The position numbers and the translations under genes were made by a program. From Bolinopsis microptera (taxonomy: Eukaryota; Ctenophora; Tentaculata; Lobata; Bolinopsidae), in assembly GCF_026151205.1 (NCBI RefSeq), contig NC_087077.1:3410001-3474000 (forward strand): 64,000 bases of DNA. The letters are read 5' to 3'. The notes below the pieces were generated by a model. That model saw nothing but the letters and a program-made list of their open reading frames with translations. It was not told the DNA's origin and ran no database searches. Positions 1 through 10,945 of the stretch are shown here, piece by piece. The stretch's first letter is position 1. Each line of letters begins with the position of its first letter.

Positions 1-382
1 AATAACATGTGTGGAAACGGTTTTACAGACTAATTTCTAGTACACTTTTACTACGCTGATCTGAGGGTTGTAAACTTTCTCTGTTGTGATTTTTTCTTAT
101 TGGCAACCCGATTTTTCTCGCATGGATGTGTACACCCCTTTTCTATAAATTTTGCTGAAATTTTCTTCCTAATGATAACCCTGATCTTTGTCGCATGTAT
201 GTTTACTTTCCTAACCCTATTACCACACTCTCTGGTTCAGAGATCAAACCTCCCCTTTTCAGTGTAACCTTGATAAAGTCCAATGCGTGACGAAAATTTG
301 GTTTTACAGTTCACTTAGTTCCTTGTTTCACTTTGTTCGCAGTTTTATTTCGGGAGACGTGAAGTCTAAAATGAAAGCTAAA
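1..382 (+). repeat. Left pseudo-LTR of the Penelope-like element (5' cut by window)
   Basis: This stretch matches 3203-3584 at an offset of exactly 3,202 bp. It holds the tail of the upstream ORF copy, a non-coding stretch, and the start region of the internal ORF, including the ATG at 371. Confidence 0.9.
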
Positions 383-3235
383 TTCGTCTCAAACTCACGC
401 TCAGCCTTAAGATCTATTTGCTCGATACCTGCGGCTAGCAGTGTTATAGAGGCTGCCCGAAAACTGTCCACCCTTACCCTCAAGAAGACCAACCTACAAC
501 AGCAGCTAGACTTCCTCAAAACTTGCAGAAAAGAGAAAGTCTTCCCTAAAAACATCTTAACCCTTAAACTCCCTACTCTCCACCAAGCCTTCAAAGCTAA
601 GTTTGATATAGATGGTCAACTGCGCAGCCTACCCCCATCTATCGTCCCCAAATACCTCAAACTTCAAAGCAAGATCGAAAGAATGACGAACACCATACAT
701 TGTTTCTTCCTCAAAGCTGAAATCGATGAAAAATACCTTGAAGTTAAAAGATGTACCCTTGAGATTAACCACACCCTTAAAACGCTACACAGTGTAGCCT
801 CACCTCGAGAGACCAGATACATCAACAGAGTTATAGAACAGCATACCCAAAAAGAAAGGTGTGAGTCACAACAAAAACTGGAAAAGAAGCTCAAAATCAT
901 TAAAACAGCGTGTCAAAAACCAGAAAACAGCAATGTATCGACTACACCCAACCTCCACGAAGATCAAGGAGATAGCAAAGCTAATAACCCAGAAGAATCT
1001 ACCAACAACCCAAATGAGGAAGCCCCTCTGAGCTCTGGAGTTATTGTAACTGTCCCCAGCACATACAGCAACGCAGCTACCAACATCTTAGAAAAAGGAA
1101 GGAATTTCAAGATTTCTCCGGACAATGGGAGAAAACTGGAAACAGATTTCCAGACTGGAGTATGGAGGATGATTGCAGCAATGCGATACAGCAACCCTGC
1201 ATACGAGTTCGGTATTCCCAACCCCGCGAGAAATCCAGACCCAGACCTAAACACTATACTCAGCCTCAAACAGGTTGTATCGAGATTCGATAAGGACCTC
1301 GCACCCCCACCAAAAGCCATACCACCTGTTGAGGAGACTATCAAACAACTTAAGTGCTCCATGGAAGGCCTAAAACACGATCTGAGGAAGATACACATCC
1401 CCAGGAACTACCTTAAAGAAGATCTCGAGAGCCTAACAGAGGCGAAAACGCGGGAAAATGTACGGATTATCCTGACCGACAAAACCAACAATATTGCTAT
1501 CATGGAAAGAGAACTAGTGGAGCAAAAGCTAGCTGACCACCTGCGAGAACCTGCTTACAAACTATTAGAAGAAGATCCCACTAATAAGTACGAAACAGCA
1601 GCAAACAACCTGTTTACCGACATATGCATAGATCTTGGAATAGATGTCACGAAACCCCCCATCAAACACGTTCTAAGCAACTACTCGTCGGCCCCAGAAC
1701 TCTACCCAATGGCTAAGGATCACAAGCCCAGCTTTCCCAACACCAAAGTTCGAGTAGTACAACCTATCAACAACAGTGCTATAGAAAAACTCGACATGGT
1801 AGTGAGCAAAGTACTGATACAAATTAATCAGCTCCTCCCAAACCGAGTCAAAAGTACAAAAGATTTTCTCACTAAGCTCCGCAAAACTTATCCTGACAAC
1901 ATCACCGTAACCAGTAGTGTCAGTTTCCAAGCATCCCTTGATGTGGAGAACATGTACCCTACTCTACCCACTGACGAGAGAGCTTTACAAGTCATACTAT
2001 CGTACATTGAAGATTACAAAGAAAATATTAACCTGTACGGATTTTCGCCCTCACATATTGTCTCCATGCTCGAATTTGTCCTACACCACACTTACATCAA
2101 AGCAGGCGACAAATACTACCTACAAAAACAGGGTATCGGCACTGGGTCCCATAGTTCAGGCGCATACGCAGAAATCATCGTCGACTACACCTACAATATA
2201 GCAGCAGAAAAGAGTACCCACAAGCCGGAGTGCCTTTCCACGTACGTTGACGACGCCTGGTTACTCTGGAAGTCAAGCGCCGAAGACTTCGAGGAATTCA
2301 AAGCCAATCTGAACTCTGTTTGGGCCTATGTAAACTTCACCAGCGAACTTCAAGAAGATAGAAAGCTCATTTTCCTTGATCTCACCATTGAGCTAAAAGA
2401 GAACAATGAAATATCCTTCACTCACTACCAAAAACCTACGGCTTCTGGAAGATATTTGCATTACGACTCACACTGTAGTCTAGTCACCAAAACAAACATC
2501 ATCAGGTCGGAGACTAGGCGGATAGTTCTCAACTGCAAATACAAGGATGACAGCTGGGCATACCTCGAAAAACTGAAAACTCACCTGATCGTAAACTCCG
2601 GATATCCCAAAGAAGTCGTGACAAAACACATGTTACAAGCTCTAGAGAGACTAGAAGTACTAACAAGCTCGACCCCACGAGAACCCCGGCCAGAACCCGA
2701 CCTTATCCTGAAGATACCGTACATTAACGAGAGCTTTACCAGGAGAGTCAACTCATCGATCAAACAACTGGGAATAAACGCCAGAGTAGTGACACAGGCG
2801 GGGAAAGCTGTCAGGAGCATCATCAGCACACCATCTAAAGACGAGATATGCGAGTGCGAACTCTGCAAGGCAGATCTCAACTGTACCACCCGACACTACG
2901 TGTACAAAGCAAAATGTAAGAAATGCGGAGATCTGTACATAGGAGCTTCAAGACGACCTATTAGAGGTCGAATCTACGAACACGAGTCTAGCTTCCGACT
3001 CAACAACAGCAGGACCACACTAGGATACCACGCTGCTGAACACCGCAGAGCAGACGACCCACACTACACTCCCATATCGGGAAAAAGAGACTTAGCAAAA
3101 TTCTTCGAAAACTACGAATTTAGCATATCAGAACAATGTAAGGATACCTTAGATACCTTTATAAGAGAAGGCTTAGCAATAGAACACACTAAACCGAAAA
3201 TCAATAACATGTGTGGAAACGGTTTTACAGACTAA
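371..3235 (+). CDS. Penelope-like element reverse transcriptase / GIY-YIG endonuclease
   Basis: From the first in-frame ATG (371) this gives 954 aa. The frame is open back to 287 without an ATG, so the start is not certain. The first 300 residues are Lys-rich and helical. The RT core follows, with the first catalytic Asp in SLDVENMYPTLP near residue 523 and the catalytic YVDD box at 625-628. The C-terminal GIY-YIG-type nuclease (about 840-940) shows HYVYKAKCKKC, then YIGAS at 856-860, an Arg-rich helix and a downstream YEHE. In this class the RT copies the element RNA, and the nuclease is thought to nick target DNA for priming. No stop or frameshift interrupts the frame, and with near-identical terminal repeats the copy may be competent. 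The function is known for the family; activity here is inferred. Confidence 0.9.
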   Translation: MKAKFVSNSRSALRSICSIPAASSVIEAARKLSTLTLKKTNLQQQLDFLKTCRKEKVFPKNILTLKLPTLHQAFKAKFDIDGQLRSLPPSIVPKYLKLQSKIERMTNTIHCFFLKAEIDEKYLEVKRCTLEINHTLKTLHSVASPRETRYINRVIEQHTQKERCESQQKLEKKLKIIKTACQKPENSNVSTTPNLHEDQGDSKANNPEESTNNPNEEAPLSSGVIVTVPSTYSNAATNILEKGRNFKISPDNGRKLETDFQTGVWRMIAAMRYSNPAYEFGIPNPARNPDPDLNTILSLKQVVSRFDKDLAPPPKAIPPVEETIKQLKCSMEGLKHDLRKIHIPRNYLKEDLESLTEAKTRENVRIILTDKTNNIAIMERELVEQKLADHLREPAYKLLEEDPTNKYETAANNLFTDICIDLGIDVTKPPIKHVLSNYSSAPELYPMAKDHKPSFPNTKVRVVQPINNSAIEKLDMVVSKVLIQINQLLPNRVKSTKDFLTKLRKTYPDNITVTSSVSFQASLDVENMYPTLPTDERALQVILSYIEDYKENINLYGFSPSHIVSMLEFVLHHTYIKAGDKYYLQKQGIGTGSHSSGAYAEIIVDYTYNIAAEKSTHKPECLSTYVDDAWLLWKSSAEDFEEFKANLNSVWAYVNFTSELQEDRKLIFLDLTIELKENNEISFTHYQKPTASGRYLHYDSHCSLVTKTNIIRSETRRIVLNCKYKDDSWAYLEKLKTHLIVNSGYPKEVVTKHMLQALERLEVLTSSTPREPRPEPDLILKIPYINESFTRRVNSSIKQLGINARVVTQAGKAVRSIISTPSKDEICECELCKADLNCTTRHYVYKAKCKKCGDLYIGASRRPIRGRIYEHESSFRLNNSRTTLGYHAAEHRRADDPHYTPISGKRDLAKFFENYEFSISEQCKDTLDTFIREGLAIEHTKPKINNMCGNGFTD

Positions 3236-3584
3236 TTTCTAGTACACTTTTACTACGCTGATCTGAGGGTTGTAAACTTTCTCTGTTGTGATTTTTTCTT
3301 ATTGGCAACCCGATTTTTCTCGCATGGATGTGTACACCCCTTTTCTATAAATTTTGCTGAAATTTTCTTCCTAATGATAACCCTGATCTTTGTCGCATGT
3401 ATGTTTACTTTCCTAACCCTATTACCACACTCTCTGGTTCAGAGATCAAACCCCCCCTTTTCAGTGTAACCTTGATAAAGTCCAATGCGTGACGAAAATT
3501 TGGTTTTACAGTTTACTTAGTTCCTTGTTTCACTTTGTTCGCAGTTTTATTTCGGGAGACGTGAAGTCTAAAATGAAAGCTAAA
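3203..3584 (+). repeat. Right pseudo-LTR of the Penelope-like element
   Basis: Second copy of 1-382. Its first 33 bp encode the end of the RT/GIY-YIG frame and its stop (3233-3235). Similarity ends just after ATGAAAGCTAAA, where unrelated T- and A-rich flank begins. Confidence 0.9.
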
Positions 3585-4440
3585 GAAAACTTTGAAAATT
3601 TTTGACTTTGAAAATTTTTGACTTTTTTTTAGAAGCCTAAATTAAAAAGTTGGCCCCTTTTTGGCCCCTTGCCCAGATTTCATGGGGGGGGGGGGGGGGG
3701 GCGATGGCCCCCTGCCCCCCCCCCCCCCCCCCCCCCCCGCTTCCTACACCCCTGTATATCAATATTTTACGTCAATTGGTTATTACAGATCCCTTGTTGT
3801 TTGCTTGTGCTAGGCCACTTTGCGCGAGAAGACGCAAAACAAACGAATGTTTGGGGGGGGGGGGCAGGGGGGGGCACCGGAGTTATTCAGACAGTGGACT
3901 ATCAGATTATATATATGAAAGTATGAACTCTCTCTACAGTCCAAACAGACCGCAATGAGTACCCCTCCCCTAATAGTAATAAGCTTATAGTATTACATGA
4001 CAGTGAATATCGAGGCTAACCTAATTATGAGTTATGTACCATACAGTAATGGGAGACAGCGAGGAGGGAGAAAAAGTGATACATTTTATGTCACATTTGT
4101 GGTACAAAACCATCAATTAAGCCACTTACCACCGGCTGATTTAAAAAACATTAACCATGTGGCTTGGTCATGGTTTTTCGGTACTGTACCGAAAAAAAAC
4201 CAGTCCCATAACTCTAACCGTTTTCTTGATAAAGCCGCTCGGACATTACACGCGCACAAACAAACAGAATTTAACAGACACACATCTTGAGATTATTATT
4301 ATAAGATACAATATGCGTCCCAATTCCATTTTATATTTTCCATACTGATCTTTTATTGCTAGAATGAAAGGTAAATGTTAAAACGAATAAGCCCTAACAC
4401 AACATCCCAGAGGAGTTTATAACACAAAACGCCGGCATGC
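3585..4440. other. Gene-free flank with long poly-G and poly-C runs
   Basis: The two homopolymer runs at about 3685-3740 (G run, then C run) and the G runs at 3855-3875 resemble the capped ends of MITEs seen elsewhere in this window. Small open frames across the G/C runs are low-complexity and not convincing genes. I see no coding evidence in the rest. Confidence 0.5.
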
Positions 4441-4448
4441 TTAAGGTA

Positions 4449-4492
4449 ATATTAAAATAACCCCTCGTGCTAAAGCACTTCGGGGTTATTTT
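4449..4492. repeat. Hairpin with nested inner stem
   Basis: An outer inverted repeat AATAACCCC / GGGGTTATT encloses an inner stem GTGC-TAAA-GCAC. The next 100 bp carry further short palindromes such as GCGCTTCGCG. This is probably the end of a small foldback element. No neighbouring gene suggests a regulatory role. Confidence 0.4.
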
Positions 4493-4602
4493 CATAACAA
4501 TCCCTTGTGCTTTGCACTCGAAATTATTATCAACTTTTCCTGCGCTTCGCGAGAAAAATTGAAATATAATCCCTGTGCATGCCGTTGTTATGTGTGTTGT
4601 AA

Positions 4603-5075
4603 TGCGATCTCGGAGGGCAGGCCTCCCCTATGCAATACGAGTTCGGAAGCGGGGAGTCTGCCTTTAAATGTACGTATCGAGAATGACTCGGACCGAAAAT
4701 TTTTTAAGTCAAAGATTTGAAAAGTTTTTCTGGAAACCACTTTTCTCTACAGTTCATGTTATCCTGATCATTATGAACCGAAAATATTTTTTTGGTTTTT
4801 CGAAGTCTAGACCTACTCCTCGATATACGATATTGGAATCGAGGCTTACACTTGTAGTTGTTAAAATTAAATACGATCTCAAAGGGCAGGCCTCCCCTAT
4901 GCAATACGAGTTTGGAAGCGGGGAGTCTGCCTTTAAATGTACGTATCGAGAATGACTCGGGCCGTTAAATTTTTAAGTCAAAAATTTTAAAAGTTTTCCT
5001 GGAAACCACTTTTCTCCAGTGTTCATTTTACTCTGATCATTAAGAATCGAAAATGTTTTCAAGGACCTAGCCCTC
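4603..5075. repeat. Two-copy tandem repeat, 268-bp period (family also at 26929-27290)
   Basis: Two direct copies are offset by 268 bp (the GATCTC landmark is at 4606 and 4874). They share GGGCAGGCCTCCCC, ATGCAATACGAGTT, GCGGGGAGTCTGCCTTTAAA and CTGGAAACCACTTTTC. A related two-copy array with a 250-bp period lies in intron 2 of the large gene, so this is a dispersed family that travels as tandem copies. Short frames inside it are incidental. Confidence 0.75.
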
Positions 5076-7331
5076 GAGAATTTTTCCTGAAATTAATGAA
5101 ATTTCTGATTGATATAGAGTTCAGTAGCCTTTCTATGATTATTAATATTAGATGTTTTGGAGTTATCTGTAAGGTCATCTGTAAGGTCATCAATACCAAT
5201 CACCAGTGCACGCATATCGGAAAGGAGAAAGGCTGACTTTAATAAATTGTTATATTCTGCAGCATTTTCTACATAATATCGTAAAATTTAATTCAGCTCC
5301 AAAATAGAATTTCTAATTAGATCATGATTCATTTAGGCATCTTGTTAAACCAAAGATTTGATTAAAATTTCGGAGCTCGCATTCCTATCTCAATAATAAT
5401 ACGCTTATTGTAGTTGTCTGGAGATACCGTACCAGGCGGGATAGGGTTACAACTGTGCAGAACACGTTTCTCCTGGGCCGGGGTCAATGTTGAATTTTTG
5501 CCTAATGATTTAAACACAGAATGATACACTATCAATTGAGCACACTTGTTCTTTGTGCAATGGCTTCTTTCAGTGCGCTAAACGATGAATGAGGAGCAAG
5601 GTTCTTAACCCAATGGTGGCAAAATTACGAGATAATCGAAGATCTGTCCAGAAGAGGTCATTTCTTTTGTCTGCGGCACAAAATATGTAGATTAGCTGAC
5701 TAGCTGTGAGGATAATGTTGCTTTGGTTTAGGGTTCAATGTGAACGTTTGGTAGGATGACTATTTCGAAGTACACCATGGAGTAAGCCTTGACGTCAAAT
5801 GAATTTTCCCGATCAATCGTATGACTTTAGTGCTGCAGTGACAATTTCCATAAGCCGTTTAGCGTGATATTATTATTGTCCCTTATTTGCAACTCCTTAT
5901 AAGGAGATGTGATTTACTTTTACTTCAGGGCATTATCACAGATTAAAGATAAAGTGCAGCCGCTGAAAACTGATTCCGTGGAATTGACACGTCATTGTAG
6001 TGAATACGATACCTTAAGTGTCCTAAAAATAGATTAAGATAACTTTCAAGAATTCCCTTTGTACCTTCGTTCTTTGTAAATCGACTAGGAACCAATTTGA
6101 TTTGTGCAGTCTTTTCGACACAGTCCAGCTCAGCTCAGTGTAATTAGGGTGGGGGCAAATGTCTATTTAGCTCATCGAGTCCAAAAAGGACAAAGATATT
6201 GACGGACATAACCGGACATATTTTCTTTAAGCCGATAAATTTGGTCCTGCATTTTTCGGAAAAAGCATTTGTAACTAATGATAATACTTTAAATGAGGAA
6301 CTGATGAGATTAATTGAGATTTCAAACATGTTCATTTAAGCGGCAGTAAGCCACAAAACGGATATGATCCAATTCGCATTAAATTGTCTCCCGATATTTG
6401 TATAGTGTATACAAGCCGACAAGACGTACTTTCTCAGTCATTTATAATTTCTTTGTCAACTTTTCAATTTATTCTAAACCACGAATGGCCGAAGTATGTA
6501 TGCAAATTTTCCAAAAAAGTTTCGCTTTAAATCACTGATGTCCCTTTTTGGACCTCTCATGTCCCATTATCTCGTGGAATCCAAAAAGGACAAGGAAATT
6601 AGCGGACATGTCCCCCCCCCCCCCCCCTCACTATTCTGCAAACAAGCATCATGATGGATTTAAAGCAGCTTTTGAATACATGCTTCAGACCACTGTCATT
6701 CCTAACAAAGTTTTTGACGAACCAAAAGAAGTTCTAGAATCTAGATTATCCTAACCAGCTATAAGCCCAAATCATTCTTCTCGGTCCCGTCGATTGCTTG
6801 AATCTATAAACTCTCATGTTAAACACAAGAAAATGTTTTCTCCAATCTGTAGATATTTAAAAACCAACAATGTCTCCATGTTGAATACAATGAAACACTG
6901 TGACTATTGTTGAGACATTGTTTACAACATTGCAACATTGTTTGGTGCCCTAGTTACATTGGATGCGACTTTGTTTAACTATTGTACTTGACTGTACACA
7001 GATTAACAGCGCGTTATATCTCATTATTACCTCCCTCGTGACTCCCTCGTGACGTTTACCTCGCTCCACAGCAATATTGCGGTAGTTGTTTGATCTGTCA
7101 CCTGACCACGGCAGCAAGTGTTCAAGCTGTCTCCTAATAGCAATTTCCTGATTACTTCCTGTCTCTAATTGTTGTCTCAATCGTTTACATCTTTTGTAGA
7201 CAGTGCGCTGTATATCCTGTAGGCAAGGTGCCAGTCTCTAACATTCCACAAGAATCTTCAACTTCCGGGTGGAAAGTACCCCGCCCAGTTGGGGCATTTT
7301 GAATGTAATTCTTAAGTGTTGTTTAAATGAT
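5076..7331. other. Intergenic DNA, no convincing gene
   Basis: AT-rich sequence with no long ORF. The word TCCAAAAAGGACAA followed by CGGACAT occurs near 6180 and again near 6581, the second ending at a poly-C run (about 6611-6627). The reverse form TCCCTTTTTGGAC lies at about 6540. These are probably remains of a capped MITE. A 68-codon frame at 6548-6754 continues into multiple stops and is not assigned. Confidence 0.4.
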
Positions 7332-9268
7332 CACGTGACACAGGACAAACGAAAGTTGTCAAGCTGTTTATTGCTGTTGAATTACTTCCTATTTTGAAAG
7401 CTCCAATATTTTACTGCTTCAAGTGAAATTATTGAGTGCTGATATGAGGTGTTGTCGCGTCGAACACAGCCACAATTATTGCCTCAAGGGTACCATTATC
7501 TCTGCACAGCACCGCAATACAGCTGCACTGGTAATGGTATGTTCTGATAACAGTTAATCAGTTTAATATTTGCCTTTGTTATCAGTTTCGCGAGCACTTT
7601 GCAATGTGCACAAGACCTCAAATAACTTTATTTCATCTACCAAAAATTTGGGGCTCTGAACGGCTCTGAATACAAGTTTACATGTGGGAAAAATGTAACA
7701 TGAAGAATACCTCCAGTACAACTACATCAGCTTCCTCTATATATCTCGTCAGTGTCACGTGACACCGCGCAGAATAACACGTGACACCGCGTAGAATAAC
7801 ACGTGACACCATAGCAACCTCTTGATATGGTGTCTATATAGCTGACGATCATCAGCTGATTAACCAGAGTATGACTTGCTGCTGCTCAATCCGCAGTTTC
7901 AGTCTATAGTTTTAAATCTTAATCACCTGATATATAAAGAAAAGTGCGAGTGTATGGTAATACTCCCGCTCATGGTAATGATAATGTAAGTGTAGATTAG
8001 TTACAGTGTTACACTTCAATAGTCTTTTATGCATGTTTAAATAGAACATGTTCATTATATTTCATACATGTCTGATTTACTGCTACAGAGATAACTGATA
8101 AGCACGTATATAAGTTTGGTGAACGACAGCTTTATTACTGCTCTCTACTCGAAGCCTTTGTGTGTACAGGGAAGTCGTTGTCGTACATCGGTACATTGTC
8201 AGCTTTGTGGCTTTGCTATATATTTAATTAAGCATATTTAATTCGATTAAGCGTTTTCATTACCACTATTGTCTGCACATATAAGTATTTTTAGAGTGCA
8301 CCGTGGTATTGCACTTTAAGAATAGAGCCAGAAATATCAGAAGTATAGCCTTTTGTGTTATTTTATCCTGTTGTAATTTGCGTGAATAAATATCTTCATA
8401 TACTGTGCGTTATTTTGTAAAGTTCCTGTTGCAAATGTAGTCCTAGTCAGTGGCGTAACAAGCCCCCCCCCCCCCCCCCCGCCAAATCGTCGTTTTAATG
8501 TGGGACAATTTTGAAAAACTTAACTACGGTACTAGCAAAACTGCGTGTTTTGTTCTAGAAACGTACTTTCTTAGAGATTTTACAGGCGTATCCTGTAAAA
8601 TCATCTAATTTATCCGATTTTAGGGGTGGGGCGCCAACAGGGGGGCGCATATCCAGCGGGGGGGGGGGGTGGCGCCACCAACATGTTACGCCGCTGCTCC
8701 CAGTTAAGCACTTAGTTAAAGCTCTTAAACATTTACTGCACGAGCTTTGGCATTTCTTGAATAGTTATTATGTATGGAATATGCAAATAGCATATTATGT
8801 ATACCTCTAATGATCTATTCAGTCCTACTTTAAGTCGGCTCACAGAAAGCTCTGACCACTAAAGACCTAACAAGCATTGCTGCCACTATACAAAGATTAG
8901 AGCTCTCTTGTACAGTCTCAATAACGTCACTTTTATAATGTATTATATCACGTGCAGGAAGCAACGCCCACATGCCACAAAACAGCGTGCACGTGTACGC
9001 TGATCTGTCACGTGCAGGCGCGTTCACTCGCACGTGACAATATGTAATTACGTTATTAGTCTTCCATCGCTAACTTGAGTAATGAAAGTTACCGCCTGCT
9101 GGCGCTCGACCGACCAATAGAAATATTAGCTCATTCCGGTAGCCAATGACATACTGAGGAGAGCGCAGAAGAATGGCTCTACGCTGCGTTGTATAACAGT
9201 ATTGAATTTCAGTAATTACCAACAGGTGGTCACGTGTAGCTAATAGGAGTGAGGTATGTTATCACGTG
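7332..9268. promoter_or_regulatory. Cluster of ten CACGTG palindromes
   Basis: CACGTG occurs at 7332, 7756, 7778, 7800, 8949, 8990, 9009, 9031, 9231 and 9263. Random expectation for a given hexamer over 1.9 kb is about 0.5. Three copies sit in a 22-bp-period triplet of CACGTGACACC near 7756-7810. CACGTG is the palindromic E-box bound by bHLH-type factors in animals, so an enhancer or promoter is possible. The motif could equally be part of a repeat. No gene was recognised immediately downstream. Confidence 0.35.
8448..8696. mobile_element. Short hAT-type MITE
   Basis: Terminal inverted repeats CAGTGGCGTAACA (8448-8460) and TGTTACGCCGCTG (8684-8696) match at 12 of 13 positions and have the CAG-start typical of hAT elements. 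The flanks GTCCTAGT and CTCCCAGT (8 bp, 6 matches) look like a decayed 8-bp target duplication, as expected for hAT. The inside is poly-C/poly-G-rich and non-coding. Confidence 0.7.
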
Positions 9269-9533
9269 TTAGCGACTGAGAGGACAGTAACGCAGCACGT
9301 AGTGGTGGAGCTGCCAGAAGAGTGGTCTTGTGACTTTGTGAGGGTGTTCGCTGTTATAAGCTGGGTTCTATTTGTTCTGGTGTGCTGTTTTCTTGTGTGT
9401 TGCTCTGGTTTATTGTCTAGTTGTAGTTTACGTGAACTCCGAACGGAGATTGTTTCCGTCCATCGATGTTTATTGTTTATTAGATAATTTTTCATTAGAT
9501 TATGTCATCTTTTAATATTGATTTCTTGTAATT

Positions 9534-9559
9534 ACTCTCTCTCTCTCTCTCTCTCTCTG
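9534..9559. repeat. CT dinucleotide microsatellite
   Basis: About twelve CT units in a row, directly after ATTA. Confidence 0.9.
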
Positions 9560-10680
9560 ATTGAGTTTCCTCAGTTTTGTGGAGAGTTGTCCAAATATGA
9601 GGTGATTACTTGAAATATGACACCATCTAATTTTTACCGTAAATATGACAAGATCCCAGCATCATCTCTAAGTCTTTATACTCTCCATTTATTGTGTTAC
9701 ATTCGAGCTGTGCTGTCCTTCTTGTTAAAGGTTATGTTGATACATCTGACAAAGTCAGGAATGTGATCGCACTCTTCATTAAAGCACAAAGCCCATTTTT
9801 AACATATTTGTGCATGATGAATGATGTGTTATTTGCTGCATTACATTTTGCTGTTAAAAGTGGAAGTTATTCTACAATAGCTGGGAGTGCTGTCACGTCA
9901 TGTACACTGTGAGTTATGAAAAGCATTGATCCACATATTTTTAATTCTTTCCATAAGTACTAGTACCGATATGATACTTTTATTATTGTGTTTGATAATT
10001 AAACTTCGACTTGAATTAAAGAATGATAATTGTACATCGTAGGACTGATTAATACCAAAATGTTTAATTTCATATTAAAAACATAGAAAATATTAAGAGT
10101 TTCTGTGCTTCAAACATTAGACATACAACTACAAAAGACATAAGGAAAGAGTGGATGTTTACACACCAGGAATATACGGATGTAAATCCGACAAAGGGCA
10201 ATTCTGGAAAAAGACCAAGATAAACTCTTCCAACAAACAGTTACGGTAGTGAAACTGTCATTATGAAGCTTACATAGGTGCGAAAAAGTCTCTTCCAAAA
10301 ACTGGGTGATGATTATGAAGTTGACAGAAAATTTCAATTCAAACCAGGGTGTGTTAGTACTTAGGGGGGACAACTTTGTCCTTGACAAATTAATTTGCCA
10401 GGCAATAACAGTAATTAATTTTATATTAAATTGAAATAGTGGTAAAAATCGACTGTCATCAACATTCAACATGTTTTCAACAATGTCCGATGTTAACATT
10501 GGCCGAAATTGTTTTAAGGGATCATAGTTGGGGTCATGAGTATTTTTGAGACCCGACGAAAATGCCAATTTTTTTAGAAAAGTTCCCATGAGAGGCAAAA
10601 AACTCATTCTCAAAAATTGATTTTGAGTATTTTTGGACCATTGCACTGATATGAAAAATTATTTGGAATATCACTATTTT
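9560..10680. other. Intergenic DNA, no supported gene
   Basis: AT-rich. A 178-codon minus-strand frame (10110-10646) shows no domain I can defend. Its segment DPNYDPLKQFRP faintly recalls piggyBac transposases but nothing after it fits. Confidence 0.4.
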
Positions 10681-10945
10681 GAGTGGACAATTTTTGAGAA
10701 AATGAGAAATCCATGCTGAATTTCTCAGATTCAAAAATGATTTTTGAGTGGAAAATTTTTGAGAAAATGAGAAATCTATGCTTAATTTCTCAGATTCAAA
10801 AATAATTTTTGAGACATTTTTGAGAAAATAAAAAATCAATGCTGATTTCTCAGATTCAAAAATGATTTTTGAGTGGACAATTTTTGAGAAAATGAGAAAT
10901 CCATGCTGAATTTCCCAGATTCAAAAATAAATTTGAGACATTTTT
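10681..10945. repeat. Minisatellite, about four copies of a 60-65 bp unit
   Basis: The landmark GAGTGGA/GAGACA before TTTTTGAGAAAATGAG recurs at 10681, 10746, 10811, 10871 and 10934. Each unit also contains ATGCTGA(A)TTTC and CAGATTCAAAAAT. The array ends near a poly-C run at about 11001-11013. Confidence 0.8.

Larger units (their letters stand above)
1..3584 (+). mobile_element. Penelope-like retroelement with terminal direct repeats
   Basis: The unit is bounded by direct repeats of 382 bp (1-382 and 3203-3584), and the left one probably begins before the window. The long open frame between them encodes a reverse transcriptase and a GIY-YIG nuclease, the domain pair that defines canonical Penelope-like elements. 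The repeats resemble the pseudo-LTRs of that class: the right copy includes the last codons of the ORF (NNMCGNGFTD), and position 1 of the window carries the same codons from an upstream partial copy. By eye the two repeats differ at only two positions, near 251/3453 and 311/3513, so the insertion looks recent. The right edge is clear where similarity stops after 3584. Confidence 0.9.

Noticed and set aside
6548-6754. 68-codon frame next to a poly-C run
   Set aside because: Begins in low-complexity sequence and meets several stops immediately afterwards; no recognisable homologue.
7741-8445. Possible solo LTR (TATATAAG near 8107, AATAAA near 8384)
   Set aside because: No TG...CA ends, target duplication or second copy in the window could be found.
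9262-9495. Overlapping 70-codon frames on both strands
   Set aside because: No start context, domain or splice partner; the hydrophobic run in the plus frame is from a T/G-rich stretch.
10110-10646. 178-codon minus-strand frame as a piggyBac transposase relic
   Set aside because: Only one short phrase (YDPLKQFRP) is suggestive; no DDD catalytic context can be followed in any frame.
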